Below, in pieces: positions 9,540 through 18,239 of a stretch of 64,000 nucleotides of DNA (the first letter of the stretch is position 1; every line of letters starts with the position of its first letter). Source of the stretch: Bog-532 sp963742865 (GTDB taxonomy: Bacteria > Actinomycetota > Actinomycetes > Streptosporangiales > Streptosporangiaceae); the NCBI GenBank assembly GCA_963742865.1, contig CAVUNW010000015.1, forward strand, positions 173,447-237,446, written 5' to 3'. The notes beneath the pieces were generated by a model. It was not told the origin of the DNA and did no database searches. It saw only the letters and a program-made list of their open reading frames with translations. A program made the position numbers and the translations under genes.

Positions 9540-11192
9540 GTGCAGAACCAGGTGCCGGACCCCTCGCCGCCGGACCCTTCGCCCCCGGGCAGGCCGTCCC
9601 GGTCGGCCCGGCTGCGCGCGCTGGTCACGGACAATAAGCTGTTCACGCTGGTCCTGGCCGCGGGAGCGGTGCTGCGGCTCATCGCCGTGCTCGGCTACCC
9701 GGGCGCGCTCTGGTTCGCCGGCGACTCCTACGTCTACCTGGGCTCGGCACTGCGGCTGCGGCCCGACCTGTCCAAGACGACCGGCTACTCGCTGTTCCTC
9801 AAGGTGCTCGAGCCGTTCCACAGCCTGACCCTGGTCACGATTGTCCAGCACCTGATGGGCCTGGCCATCGGGGTCCTGCTGTACGTGCTGCTGCGGCGGG
9901 CCCGGGTGCCGAAGCTGTGGGCCGCCCTGGCCACCGTGCCGGTGCTGCTGAACGGTTTCCAGGTCGAGCTCGAGCACATGATCATGGCCGACCTGCTATT
10001 CATGTTCGTGCTCGTGGTGGCGGCCACGATCCTGCTCTGGCAGCGCCGCCCCTCCTGGCCGGCCGTCCTGGGGGCGGGCCTGCTCACCGGGTACGCCGTG
10101 ACGATATGGAGCGGCGGCCTGATCCTGCCGTTCGTCTTCTTCATTTTCGTGATCGTGCGGAGGATGGGCTGGCGCGCGCTGGGCGCGATCGTGGTCGGCT
10201 CCGCCGTGCCCATCGTGGCCTACGCGGCGTGGTTCCACTCCCAGACCGGGACCTTCGCGCTCACCCAGTCCGAGGGCTTCTACCTGTACGGCCGGATGTC
10301 CTCGTTCGCCGATTGCGCCAAGATCAACCCGCCGGCCAACGAGCGGTATCTGTGCCTGACGACCCCGGCGACCAAGCGCCTGCCCCCGGGCACGCTCATC
10401 TGGCATATCAAGCAGGTGCACGAGGTGCCGGGCGGCCCGGTCAGCGTGGCCGGCAACAAGGTCCTGCGCGACTTCGCCATCCGGGCCGCCGAGGCCCAGC
10501 CGGTGAGCTACGCGCACGTCATCGTGGACGGGCTCGTCCTGTCGGTGGACTGGAAGCGGTACAACTACCCGAGCAAGGGCACCGTCTACGACTACTACTT
10601 CCACACCAAGCCGCAGGTCGTGCCCAACCACGTCTGGATCCCGCACAAGACCGCGCGGCAGGATATCCAGGCCTACGGTCACCAGGGCATCAGCCGCGTG
10701 GTCAAGCCGTTCGCGTACCTGATGTCCGGCTACGAGCGGGTGTTCTACCTCTACGGGCCGCTGTTCGGGCTGATCATGGTGCTGGGGCTGGGCTCGATCA
10801 TCCGGGTGACCCGGCGTCCCGGCGGCGGGTTCCGGATAGGCCGCTGGCACGCCGGGCCGTCGGCGCTGCCCAGCGCGATGCCGTGGGCATGCGCCGTGGT
10901 GCTGCTGGTATTCCCGATCGCGGTGGCCGACTTCGACTACCGGTACGTTCTGCCGGTTGTCCCGTTCGCCTGCCTGGCCGCCGGCCTGGCCTTCGCGTCC
11001 CCGGTGTCCCGGACCGACCCGTCGGATCCCTCGCCGGCTGGCGCCGAAGCCGCCCTCCCCGCCTCGTCCGCGGATGAGGCCGCTCCTGATGCTGGGTCCG
11101 CGCCGGCCGACGGCGGCGTTCGGGAGGGTGCAGCGCCTGAGGGTGAACGCGAGGGGGAGCCCACCCGCTCCGGGAGCAGCCTCCCCACCTAG
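9540..11192 (+). CDS. GT39-like polytopic membrane glycosyltransferase
   Basis: Membrane protein of 550 residues. A proline-rich cytosolic leader is followed by about ten hydrophobic segments, for example LFTLVLAAGAVLRLIAVLGY, VTIVQHLMGLAIGVLLYVLL, LLFMFVLVVAATILLW and LYGPLFGLIMVLGLG. The first loop contains WFAGDSYVYLGSALRLRPDL; an acidic residue after the first membrane span is typical of dolichol- or polyprenol-phosphate-dependent GT39/GT83 enzymes. The C-terminal ~70 residues are Ala/Pro/Glu-rich and disordered. The GTG start at 9540 lies 9 bases after the previous stop, indicating co-transcription with the glycan genes. It may attach a sugar, or move lipid-linked sugar, on the outer face. 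It could also be a polymerase-like protein. Confidence 0.65.
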   Translation: MQNQVPDPSPPDPSPPGRPSRSARLRALVTDNKLFTLVLAAGAVLRLIAVLGYPGALWFAGDSYVYLGSALRLRPDLSKTTGYSLFLKVLEPFHSLTLVTIVQHLMGLAIGVLLYVLLRRARVPKLWAALATVPVLLNGFQVELEHMIMADLLFMFVLVVAATILLWQRRPSWPAVLGAGLLTGYAVTIWSGGLILPFVFFIFVIVRRMGWRALGAIVVGSAVPIVAYAAWFHSQTGTFALTQSEGFYLYGRMSSFADCAKINPPANERYLCLTTPATKRLPPGTLIWHIKQVHEVPGGPVSVAGNKVLRDFAIRAAEAQPVSYAHVIVDGLVLSVDWKRYNYPSKGTVYDYYFHTKPQVVPNHVWIPHKTARQDIQAYGHQGISRVVKPFAYLMSGYERVFYLYGPLFGLIMVLGLGSIIRVTRRPGGGFRIGRWHAGPSALPSAMPWACAVVLLVFPIAVADFDYRYVLPVVPFACLAAGLAFASPVSRTDPSDPSPAGAEAALPASSADEAAPDAGSAPADGGVREGAAPEGEREGEPTRSGSSLPT

Positions 11193-11287
11193 CGCTGCCC
11201 GCGCACGCCCAGGGCGGCCCACCTGGGCGGCGCGCCCTCCCTCCGGGGCCGGCCCGGCGCGGAGGTACCGCCGATCATGGTCAGCGT

Positions 11288-11316
11288 TTGTGGCCACCGG
11301 GGGAACGCGGGACAAT
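11288..11316 (+). promoter_or_regulatory. Possible sigma-70-type promoter of rnpB
   Basis: TTGTGG at 11288-11293 and GACAAT at 11311-11316 are separated by 17 bases. The predicted start, about 7 bases downstream, lies just before the RNase P RNA 5' helix. CAATAT at 11313 is an alternative -10. It is supported by spacing and position only. Confidence 0.35.
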
Positions 11317-11333
11317 ATCCTGGCGGTGGCGAG

Positions 11334-11736
11334 CGAGTCGGCCGGGCGGCCGCGCCGCGCGACGCGCGGTGAGGAAGGTCCGGGCTCCGCAGGGCAGGGT
11401 GGTCGGTAACACCGACCCGGGGTGACCCGCGGGACAGTGCCACAGAAAACAGACCGCCCCCGTGACCGGCCCTCGGCCGGCCACGGAGGTAAGGGTGAAA
11501 CGGTGGTGTAAGAGACCACCAGCGCCCGGGGTGACCCGGGCGGCTTGGTAAACCCCACCCGGAGCAAGGCCAAGAGGGAAGCGGTCAGTGTTTCCGCTTC
11601 CTGCGCGAGCGCTCGAGGACGGCCCGTCCGATGCTCGCGGGTAGGCCGCACGAGGCTGCCGGCAACGGCAGTCCCAGATGGATGGCCGCCGGCCCGCATC
11701 CGCGGGTGCACAGAACCCGGCCTACAGGTCGACTCG
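11334..11736 (+). ncRNA. rnpB: RNase P RNA, bacterial type A
   Basis: Catalytic RNA that removes 5' leaders from tRNA precursors. Universally conserved parts occur in order: GAGGAAGGTCCGGGCTCC (CR I), CAGGGCAGGGTGGT, AGTGCCACAGAAAACAGACC, GTAAGGGTGAAACGGTGG, GTGTAAGAGACCACCAGC and ACAGAACCCGGCCTACAGG (CR V). The ends pair as helix P1: CGAGTCG at 11334 with CGACTCG ending at 11736. CR I has GG where many RNAs have AG, and CR V has CC opposite it, so helix P4 pairing is kept. The length of about 403 is right for actinobacteria. It stands alone between the glycan operon and a convergent Clp-N gene. Confidence 0.95.
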
Positions 11737-11828
11737 CCCGCCACCTACAGCTCTGACCTGCGGCACAGCAGTGCTCAGGAGATGACCGAGGCACTGGGCC
11801 GACGCCTGTCGGGACGTCGGCGGCCAAG

Positions 11829-12275
11829 CTAGCCGCCGGGGTGGCTGGGCAGGAGCTGGATCACCTGCTGACGCACGCGGTTCAGGTCGATACCCCGTCG
11901 TACAAGTATCTGGACGGCGACGCCATCGCCCTCGCGGAGGAGGCCCAGCAAGAGATGCTCGGTGCCGACGTAGTCGTGCCCGAGCAGCTTTGCCTCCCGT
12001 GAGGAAAGCTCCAGCACCTTCTTGGCCCGGGGTGTGAACGGGATGTGCCCCGAGGGTTGTTCTGTGCCCCGGCCGATGATCGCATCGATCTCCCGCCGCG
12101 CGTCATCCAGACGGATCCCCAGCGCGGTCAGGGCCTGGGCCGCAACGCCGTCGTCCTCGTGGATGAGACCGAGCAGGAGGTGCTCGGTGCCAACGTAGTT
12201 ATGGTTGAGCTGCCTGGCCTCTTCTTGCGCCAGGACCACCACCCGCCGTGCCCGGTCGGTGAACCTCTCGAACAT
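11829..12275 (-). CDS. Stand-alone Clp N-terminal (R) domain protein
   Basis: 148 residues consisting of the two repeats of the ClpC/ClpA N-domain: FTDRARRVVVLAQEEARQLN with YVGTEHLLLGLIHEDDGVA, then FTPRAKKVLELSSREAKLLG with YVGTEHLLLGLLREGDGVA, ending VRQQVIQLLPSHPGG. In ClpC this domain binds adaptors and substrates; here no AAA+ ATPase module follows. Such single-domain paralogues are common in actinobacteria and may act as adaptors or decoys for ClpC. Its start ATG 12275 gives MFERFTDRARR exactly like ClpC. It is complete and convergent with rnpB. It could instead be a truncated clpC, but the clean stop after the domain argues for a real small gene. Confidence 0.85.
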   Translation of the reverse strand: MFERFTDRARRVVVLAQEEARQLNHNYVGTEHLLLGLIHEDDGVAAQALTALGIRLDDARREIDAIIGRGTEQPSGHIPFTPRAKKVLELSSREAKLLGHDYVGTEHLLLGLLREGDGVAVQILVRRGIDLNRVRQQVIQLLPSHPGG

Positions 12276-12409
12276 CTGACATCCCTGGTCGCGCCAAAAC
12301 CGCTACGGCTAAGCCTTTTCTTCGAGTGTGCACCCGGCCGGCGGTGTGGCCAGGACCGGCGGGGCCTGCTGCCGTTGCTGGCCGCCAGGCACCGGGCTAG
12401 GGTCACCTT

Positions 12410-12939
12410 GTGAACGCGCTAGGTACTGGCGCCGGTTCCCCCGAGGGCGGGGTGGGCCGTGATCCACCCGATCGGGCGCGGCTGGGTCAGCTGGCCGCAG
12501 AGCAGGCGGCGCTGCGGCGGGTGGCGACGCTGGTGGCCCGGGCGACTCCGCCGGAGCAGGTGTTCGCCGCGGTCGCACGCTCGCCCGCCGGTCCGCGGTA
12601 CCGGTAGACCTTGATGTCACCACCACTGCGCGGTGCCCCGAGCCGATTGAGGTCGCGGCGTACTACGTCGCGTCCGAGGCGCTGGCCAACGCGATGAAGC
12701 ACGCGCAGGCCTCGCGCGTCGAGATTTCGCTCACCACGCACAACGGCAGCCTGCTGCTGTCGATCCGCGACGACGGCATCGGCGGGGCCGATCCCGCCCG
12801 CGGTTCCGGCCTGGCTGGCCTCACCGACCGCGTCGAGGCTCTGGGCGGCTCGATCCGCGTCCACAGCCCTGCCGGCGCCGGGACGCATATCGCAATGCAC
12901 CTTCCACTCGAGTACGAGCTGGCTCCGGATCCCGGTTGA
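12410..12939 (+). pseudogene. Internally deleted GAF-type sensor histidine kinase
   Basis: The first ~55 codons read LAAEQAALRRVATLVARATP then EQVFAAVA, the usual beginning of actinobacterial GAF-containing sensor kinases. After about 12576 the sequence jumps straight to the end of the catalytic domain in another frame: RSAVPVDLDVTTTARC, EVAAYYVASEALANAMKHA (N box), IRDDGIGGADPARGSGLAGL (G boxes) and a final SPAGAGTHIAMHLPLE. Such proteins normally have several hundred residues between these parts, including the phospho-accepting His, which is absent here. The junction also shifts frame, giving TAG at 12605-12607. This is an internal deletion, not a simple indel. No response regulator is adjacent. 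Confidence 0.75.
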
Positions 12940-13014
12940 CGTTTGCGGGCCGTCAACCACGTCGGGCAGCCTCCGTGGCGGCTAGCACATTGACGTAAAT
13001 CTCTTCCCGGCCCG

Positions 13015-13764
13015 CTAATCGGCGCCGACGACCTTGAAGTCCTGGCTGACGAAGATATGGTGCGGCCAGTTGACGCCGATGTTGTGGACCTCGTACTCGC
13101 CGTTGCTCAGCTTGACCACACGGTCGACGACGCCGCCCGGGTAGGCGGCCAGCGCAGCTTCGGTCGCCTTGCTGGCGGCCGTTCCGCTGACGATCGTCCC
13201 CGATCCCTGACTGTAGTTCGCCGGGATCTGGCCAACCTGCTTGGACGTGCTCGGTGCACCGCGCTGGAAGGGGACCACCTTTGCCGCCGAGGAAGCCGCG
13301 GATCCGCTGCTAGCCGGTTGCACGATCACCTGCGTGGCCGTGATCGTCGTCCCGCTGGTCGTCCCGAGGACGAGAACGGGTTCGTTTGCGGTGATGGCAG
13401 TCGCCGAGGCCGGGCTCGTCCCCTTCTCGTACGTCGTGGCGGATGCCTCCTTGATGGTCACCTTCTGGCCCGCTGAGGTCGACAGCGTGAAGCCCGACGT
13501 GGACACGCTGCTGACGGTGCCGACGGCTCCTCCTGCGGCCGGTCCGGACCGGGCGTTGGATCCCCCGCCACCGGTTCGGGGACCGGCAGCGGAGCCACTG
13601 CCGGAAGGGGCGGAGGCGCTGCTGGAAGGAGCGGGCGCGGAACTGCTGCTGGCAGTGGGGGAGCCGCTGCTGGAGGTGGCGCTGACGATGCCGTAGGAAC
13701 CGCCCGCGACCGCGATGGCCGCGACGCCGGCGGCGATGGACGTGGTGAGTTTGCGGGAAAGCAT
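13015..13764 (-). CDS. Secreted Ser/Ala/Gly-rich protein with DUF5666-like middle
   Basis: 249 residues. The N-terminus (MLSRKLTTSIAAGVAAIAVA) is a typical Sec signal peptide. Residues ~30-75 are a low-complexity Ser/Ala/Pro/Gly linker. The middle (GAVGTVSSVSTSGFTLSTSA, VTIKEASATTYEKG, VLVLGTTSGTTITATQVIV) is a beta-rich module like DUF5666, often found in exported proteins. The C-terminal segment (KATEAALAAYPGGVVDRVVK, GEYEVHNIGVNWPHHIFV) resembles a PepSY-type domain, which in other proteins modulates proteases. It is probably released or cell-wall-associated. It lies alone, divergent from the transporter. Function is unknown. Confidence 0.75.
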   Translation of the reverse strand: MLSRKLTTSIAAGVAAIAVAGGSYGIVSATSSSGSPTASSSSAPAPSSSASAPSGSGSAAGPRTGGGGSNARSGPAAGGAVGTVSSVSTSGFTLSTSAGQKVTIKEASATTYEKGTSPASATAITANEPVLVLGTTSGTTITATQVIVQPASSGSAASSAAKVVPFQRGAPSTSKQVGQIPANYSQGSGTIVSGTAASKATEAALAAYPGGVVDRVVKLSNGEYEVHNIGVNWPHHIFVSQDFKVVGAD

Positions 13765-14078
13765 TGGCTGAGCTCTTTTCGTTGATGCCGTCGATCAGAG
13801 ACTCGCAGCCGATGCCGGAAGGGCGGTCCAAGGAGCCCGGAAGGTTGCCGTGAGGTTGGCCGGCGCGGGCTGATCCCCAGGCATCAGCCGGCGGTTCTCG
13901 AGCGCGCAGTTATCTGACTCAGCAGGCGTCGAGAAGGTTGGCTAAGCAGGCGTTGAGGAACCTCAGCACGGCGAGCACGGGCCGGGATCTCGCGGCCACG
14001 GTCATTCGACTGATGCGGAGCCGCCGGGTCAGGTGCAGACTGATCTTGCCGTCACAAGGCCATGCGGGGGAGGACACG
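13765..14078. other. Intergenic region without recognisable gene
   Basis: About 310 bases between the secreted protein and the divergent transporter. I see no conserved ORF or RNA. The only clear signal is the GGGGGAGG ribosome site at its right end, 5 bases before ATG 14079. It presumably holds both promoters. Confidence 0.5.
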
Positions 14079-15667
14079 ATGAGCATCGTCAGTACCGCCG
14101 GAACCGGCGGCCGTTCGAAGACCCTGATTCTGACCGCGATGATCTTCGCGGTGGCGATGACGTTCATCGACCAGACGATCGTCTCGATCGCCGCGCCCAC
14201 GATCCAGCACGATCTGGGGCTGTCGAGCAGCGGTATGCAATGGGCGATCAACGCCTACCTGCTGACGCTGGCGGCCCTGTTCGCCTTCGGCGGCCGCCTG
14301 GCCGACATAGCCGGGCACCGCAAGATGGTGGTGCTCGGGGTGATCATCTTCGCGGGCGCGTCGGCGCTGTGCGGCGCCACGCCGCGCGGCGGCGCCGCCG
14401 AGGCGTGGCTGGTGGCTTTCCGCGCGCTGCAGGGCGCGGGCGGGGCGATCATGTTCCCGGCCGCGATCGCCATCGTGGTGGTGACGTTCGACCTGCGCTC
14501 CCGCGGCCGGGCCCTGGCGCTGTTCTTCGGCATCGCCGGCGGGCTGACCGCGATCGGCCCGATCGCGGGCGGCTACCTGATCCAGTGGACCTGGCGGGCG
14601 ATCTTCTGGATCAACATCCCGGTCGCCCTGATCGCCCTGGCGCTGATCGCCATCTCCAAGCCGCCCAACGAAGCTCGCCCCGCACCGATGGATTACCGCG
14701 GCCTGGCCCTGATCGTCGCCGGGGTGGGGCTGAGCGTGTTCGGGTTCCAGCAGTCGGGACTGTGGGGCTGGGGCAACCCGGCCATCTGGGTGTGCATCGC
14801 GGTGGGTGTCGTCCTCCTCGTCGTGTTCTTCAACGTCGAGCGCCGGACCGAATCGCCGCTGATCAACGTGCGCATCTTCAGCAACAGGACGTTCACCGTG
14901 GAGAACGTCATCCTGGGGCTGGCGATGATGGCGTTCATCCCGGTGTTCTTCTTTGCCGCCATCTACGGGCAGATCGCCCTGGACGAGAAGGCAACGACGT
15001 CCAGCCTGCTGATCTTGTACTTCTTCCTCGGTTTCGTGGTCTTCGCGCAGATCGGCGGGCGGATGCTGGACCGGGCCGGGGCCAAACGGCCGGTGGTGCT
15101 CGGCTGCGCCCTGGCCGTGGTCGGGTTCGCGCTGTGGGCGGGCAAGGTGACCGACCTCCACCCCGGCGCCCAGGTCATCTACATCGTCATGGCCGGGGCG
15201 GGCATGGGGCTGATGCTCGGCCAGGCCAACACCGACGCGATCAACCGGGCCTCCCGGTTCTCCTACGGTGAGGCCACCGGCATCACCCAGACCGTCCGCA
15301 ACTACGGCGCCAGCCTCGGCTTCGCCATCCTGGGCACGATCTTGATCTCCGCGTTCCGGTCCAGGATCACCTCCTCGCTCACCGCCCAGGGCCTGCCGGC
15401 CCCCGTGGCCTCAGCGCAGGCAGCCAAGATCGCCCAGCGGCAGGGCGGCAACGGCAACGGCAACGTCGGAGCCTCTCGCCGTTCATCCGCGCCGACTTCG
15501 CCGGCGCCACCCGCGACGTCCTCTACGTCATGGCCCTGTTCATGGCGGTGGCCGGCGTGGTGGCGCTGCTCGGGCTCCGGAGAGGGCTCCAGGAAGACAC
15601 CACGGACGCCGCGGAAGGCCAGGAGCCTCAGCTGGCCAGCTACGAGTCCGAGCTTCCGCCGGGCTGA
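14079..15667 (+). CDS. DHA2-family (EmrB/QacA-like) MFS drug exporter, one frameshift
   Basis: Proton-driven multidrug efflux permease of the cytoplasmic membrane, about 529 residues with 14 expected membrane helices. Motif A is GGRLADIAGHRKMVVLGV; motif C is seen as FFGIAGGLTAIGPIAGGYLI; TM1 ends in MTFIDQTIVSIAAPTIQ. The ATG at 14079 has a GGGGGAGG ribosome site 5 bases upstream. Near 15468, in a Gly/Asn repeat, the frame changes; the last helix continues as SLSPFIRADFAGATRDVLY and MALFMAVAGVVALLGLRRGL to TGA 15665-15667. The unshifted frame happens to stay open into the next gene, producing a false fusion with the HAD protein. No adjacent regulator shows a specific drug. Confidence 0.85.
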
Positions 15668-15737
15668 CAACGCGGCGAGATCGGCTCCGGGGCTGGTCGT
15701 GTGCATCAGCGGCGCCCGCCGCCTAGCGTGGTGGTCT

Positions 15738-16346
15738 ATGACGATTCGCGCGGTGGTCTTCGACATCGGTGGCGTCCTGGAGATCACGCCCGACCTCGGC
15801 GTCACCCGGCGCTGGGAAACCAGGCTCGGATTGCCTGCCGGGACGCTGAATGAGCGCATGCACGATGTCTGGGCGGCTGGCGGCGTCGGCACGATCACCG
15901 AAGACGGCATCCATCGGGCCATCACCGATCGTCTCGGCCTGGACGAACGGGACCGTATGGCGTTCATGACCGACGTCTGGCGCCAGTACCTGGGCACGGC
16001 CAACAAGGAGCTGATCGAGTACGCGCGTCGGCTGCGCCCGCGATACCGGACCGGAATCCTCAGTAACAGCTTCGTCGGCGCCCGGGAACGGGAACAGGCG
16101 GCGTACGGGTTCGAGGACCTGGTCGACGAGATTGTCTATTCGCACGAGGCCGGGATGAACAAGCCCGATCCGCGGATCTACGCCCTCCTGTGCTCGCGGC
16201 TCGGCGTTCAGCCCGAGGAGACCGTGTTCGCTGACGACACGGACGAGTGCGTCGTCGGCGCCCGGGCCGCGGGCCTTCACGCCCTCCGCTACCAGGAGAA
16301 CGCCCAGGTCATCGGGGAGATCGAGGACCTGCTCACGACAGCGTAG
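15738..16346 (+). CDS. HAD-superfamily hydrolase
   Basis: 202-residue phosphatase-like protein with haloacid-dehalogenase motifs in order: motif I VVFDIGGVLE (nucleophile position Asp9), motif II ILSNSF at ~115, Lys in HEAGMNKPDPRIYALL, and motif IV VFADDTDECVVGA. The cap (residues ~20-90) is helical, subfamily I as in epoxide-hydrolase N-domains and sugar phosphatases. The second Asp of a DxD phosphatase motif is replaced by Gly (DIGG), a pattern common in the GGV-type HAD-IA group, so phosphatase activity is uncertain. ATG 15738 lies 70 bases after the transporter stop. Substrate unknown. Confidence 0.85.
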   Translation: MTIRAVVFDIGGVLEITPDLGVTRRWETRLGLPAGTLNERMHDVWAAGGVGTITEDGIHRAITDRLGLDERDRMAFMTDVWRQYLGTANKELIEYARRLRPRYRTGILSNSFVGAREREQAAYGFEDLVDEIVYSHEAGMNKPDPRIYALLCSRLGVQPEETVFADDTDECVVGARAAGLHALRYQENAQVIGEIEDLLTTA

Positions 16347-16423
16347 GTACACACCCAGCGCGGGCCAGCAGTACGGCACAGCGCTGCCATGCACGGCTGA
16401 ACTGCCTTCGCGAAGGCCGGGCG

Positions 16424-18062
16424 CTAGCCGTGGATGCGGTTCGGGTGACCGGACCATTCCGCGTCGCGGAGCAGGAACTTCTGGATCTTTCCCGTCGGGG
16501 TCTTCGGCAGCGTCACGGTGATGTCGATCTCGCGCGGAGCCTTATAGCGGGCGATCTTCTCCCGCACATGGGCCATCAGGGCCTCCGGGGTGACGCTGGT
16601 GCCGGGGCGCAGCACAACGAATGCCTTCGGGCGCTCGCCCCACTTCTCGTCAGGCACTCCTACGACTGCCGTTTCCAGGACACAGGGGTGGCTCATGAGC
16701 GCTTGCTCGACCTCGATCGTGGAGATGTTCTCCCCGCCGGAGATGACGATGTCCTTGGCCCGGTCGCGCAGTTCGATGTACCCGTCCGGATGCATGACAC
16801 CGAGATCGCCGCTGTGGAACCAGCCGCCGCGGAACGCCTCGGCAGTGGCCTCCGCGTCCTGGTAGTAACCGGTCATTACGGTGTTGCCGCGCATGACGAT
16901 CTCACCCATAGTGCTGCCGTCGGCCGGGACGTCAGCCATCGTGGCATCCACGATCCGCAGGTTCCCGGCCTGGATCATGCCGACTCCCTGCCGGGCCTGG
17001 AGCACGGCGCGCTGGTCAGCGGTCAGGGCCGCCCACTGGGGCTGGTACTGGCAGAGGGAGATCGGGCCGTAGGTCTCGGTCAGGCCGTAGACGTGGACGA
17101 TCGCGAATCCCATGCGTTCCATGTGCGCGATCGTGGTGGGGCTCGGCGGCGCGCCCGCCGTGGTGATCAGGACCGGCTGCGGCAGCGGCCCGGCTTCCTC
17201 CGCGTTCAGGATGGAGGTCACGACGGTCGGCGCCGCATTGAGGTGCGTGACGCCATGCTCCCGTATTTGCGCCCAGATGGCGTCGCCGCGCACCTCGCGC
17301 AGGCATACGTGCGTGCCGCCGATCGCGGTCAGAGCCCACGGAGTGCACCAGCCGTTGCAGTGGAACATCGGCAGCGTCCACAGGTAGACACTGTTCTCGT
17401 CGTGCCGGGAATGGACGATCTGGGCGAACGAGTTCAGGTACGCGCCGCGGTGTGTGTAAACGACGCCCTTCGGCATGCCGGTGGTGCCGGACGTGTAGTT
17501 GATCGCCAGCGGAGTGAGCTCGTCGCCCACCGACCAGGGAAGCGGCTCCCCGGTCGCCCGGCAGCGAGAAAGTCGGATAGCTTACCAGCCGAGGGTCAGC
17601 CGCCAAGTCGGCGCTCGCCCCGGCAGAACCGGCCAAGGCCGCCTCGGTATCCTCGGCCACCACCAGCCGGACGATCGCGTCCAGGCCCTTCGCGGCGGCT
17701 ACCGCCGTGGCCAGCATCGCCGCGTCGGCGACGAAGAGCTTCGCGCCCGAATGGCGCAGGATATAAGCCATCTCTTCAGCGGCCAGGCGGGTGTTCACCG
17801 CCACCAGGACCCCGCCCGCCAGCGGCACCGCGAAATGGGCGATGAGCATCTCGGGCAGGTTGGGCATCAGGTAGGCGACCCGGTCGCCGGGTTCGACGCC
17901 GGCGGCGCGGAGAGCACGTGCCACCTGGGTGGTCTCGGCCGCCAGCTCAGCGTAGGTGAGGCGGCGGCGGCCGTAGATCACGGCGGTCTTGTCTGGCCAC
18001 ACCCGAGCCGACCGGTCCAGGAACGACAGGGGCGTCAGGGGGATGTACGAAACCGAGTCCAT
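16424..18062 (-). CDS. AMP-forming acyl-CoA synthetase, one frameshift
   Basis: Activates a carboxylic acid to acyl-AMP and then acyl-CoA. Core motifs: P-loop YTSGTTGMPKGVVYTHRG, PMFHCNGWCTPWALTAIG, VYGLTETYGPIS, GWFHSGDLGVMHPDGYIELR, and the C-terminal lysine motif LPKTPTGKIQKFLLRDAEW. The start at ATG 18062 (MDSVSYIPLTPLSFLDRSA) leads into DKTAVIYGRRRLTYAELAAE. The frame changes near 17548 after TFSLPGDR; the other frame resumes as EPLPWSVGDELTPLAINYT without loss. Length of ~545 residues is normal. HCNGWC resembles plant/bacterial peroxisomal-type ligases for medium or aromatic acids. Divergent from the CoA-transferase at 18240, so the pair may share control. Confidence 0.85.
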
Positions 18063-18239
18063 ACCAATCACCGCTCTTTTCACGTCATTGTGAGGCGGCG
18101 CGTCGTCCCCGGCGCCTGTAATTTTCCGCCAGGTACACCAGCCCATATTGCTTTCCTGTTTGCCGATAGGGGAGAAAGTCCCTGTCTGGGGCGGCCGTGC
18201 GACAGGCATGATGGTCCCCGCACCGGCGGGAGGGTAACC

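Noticed and set aside
13938..16346. Apparent 802-codon fusion of MFS transporter and HAD hydrolase
   Set aside because: The transporter's conserved last helix and stop lie in another frame after a shift near 15468; the HAD gene has its own ATG at 15738. The join is an artefact.
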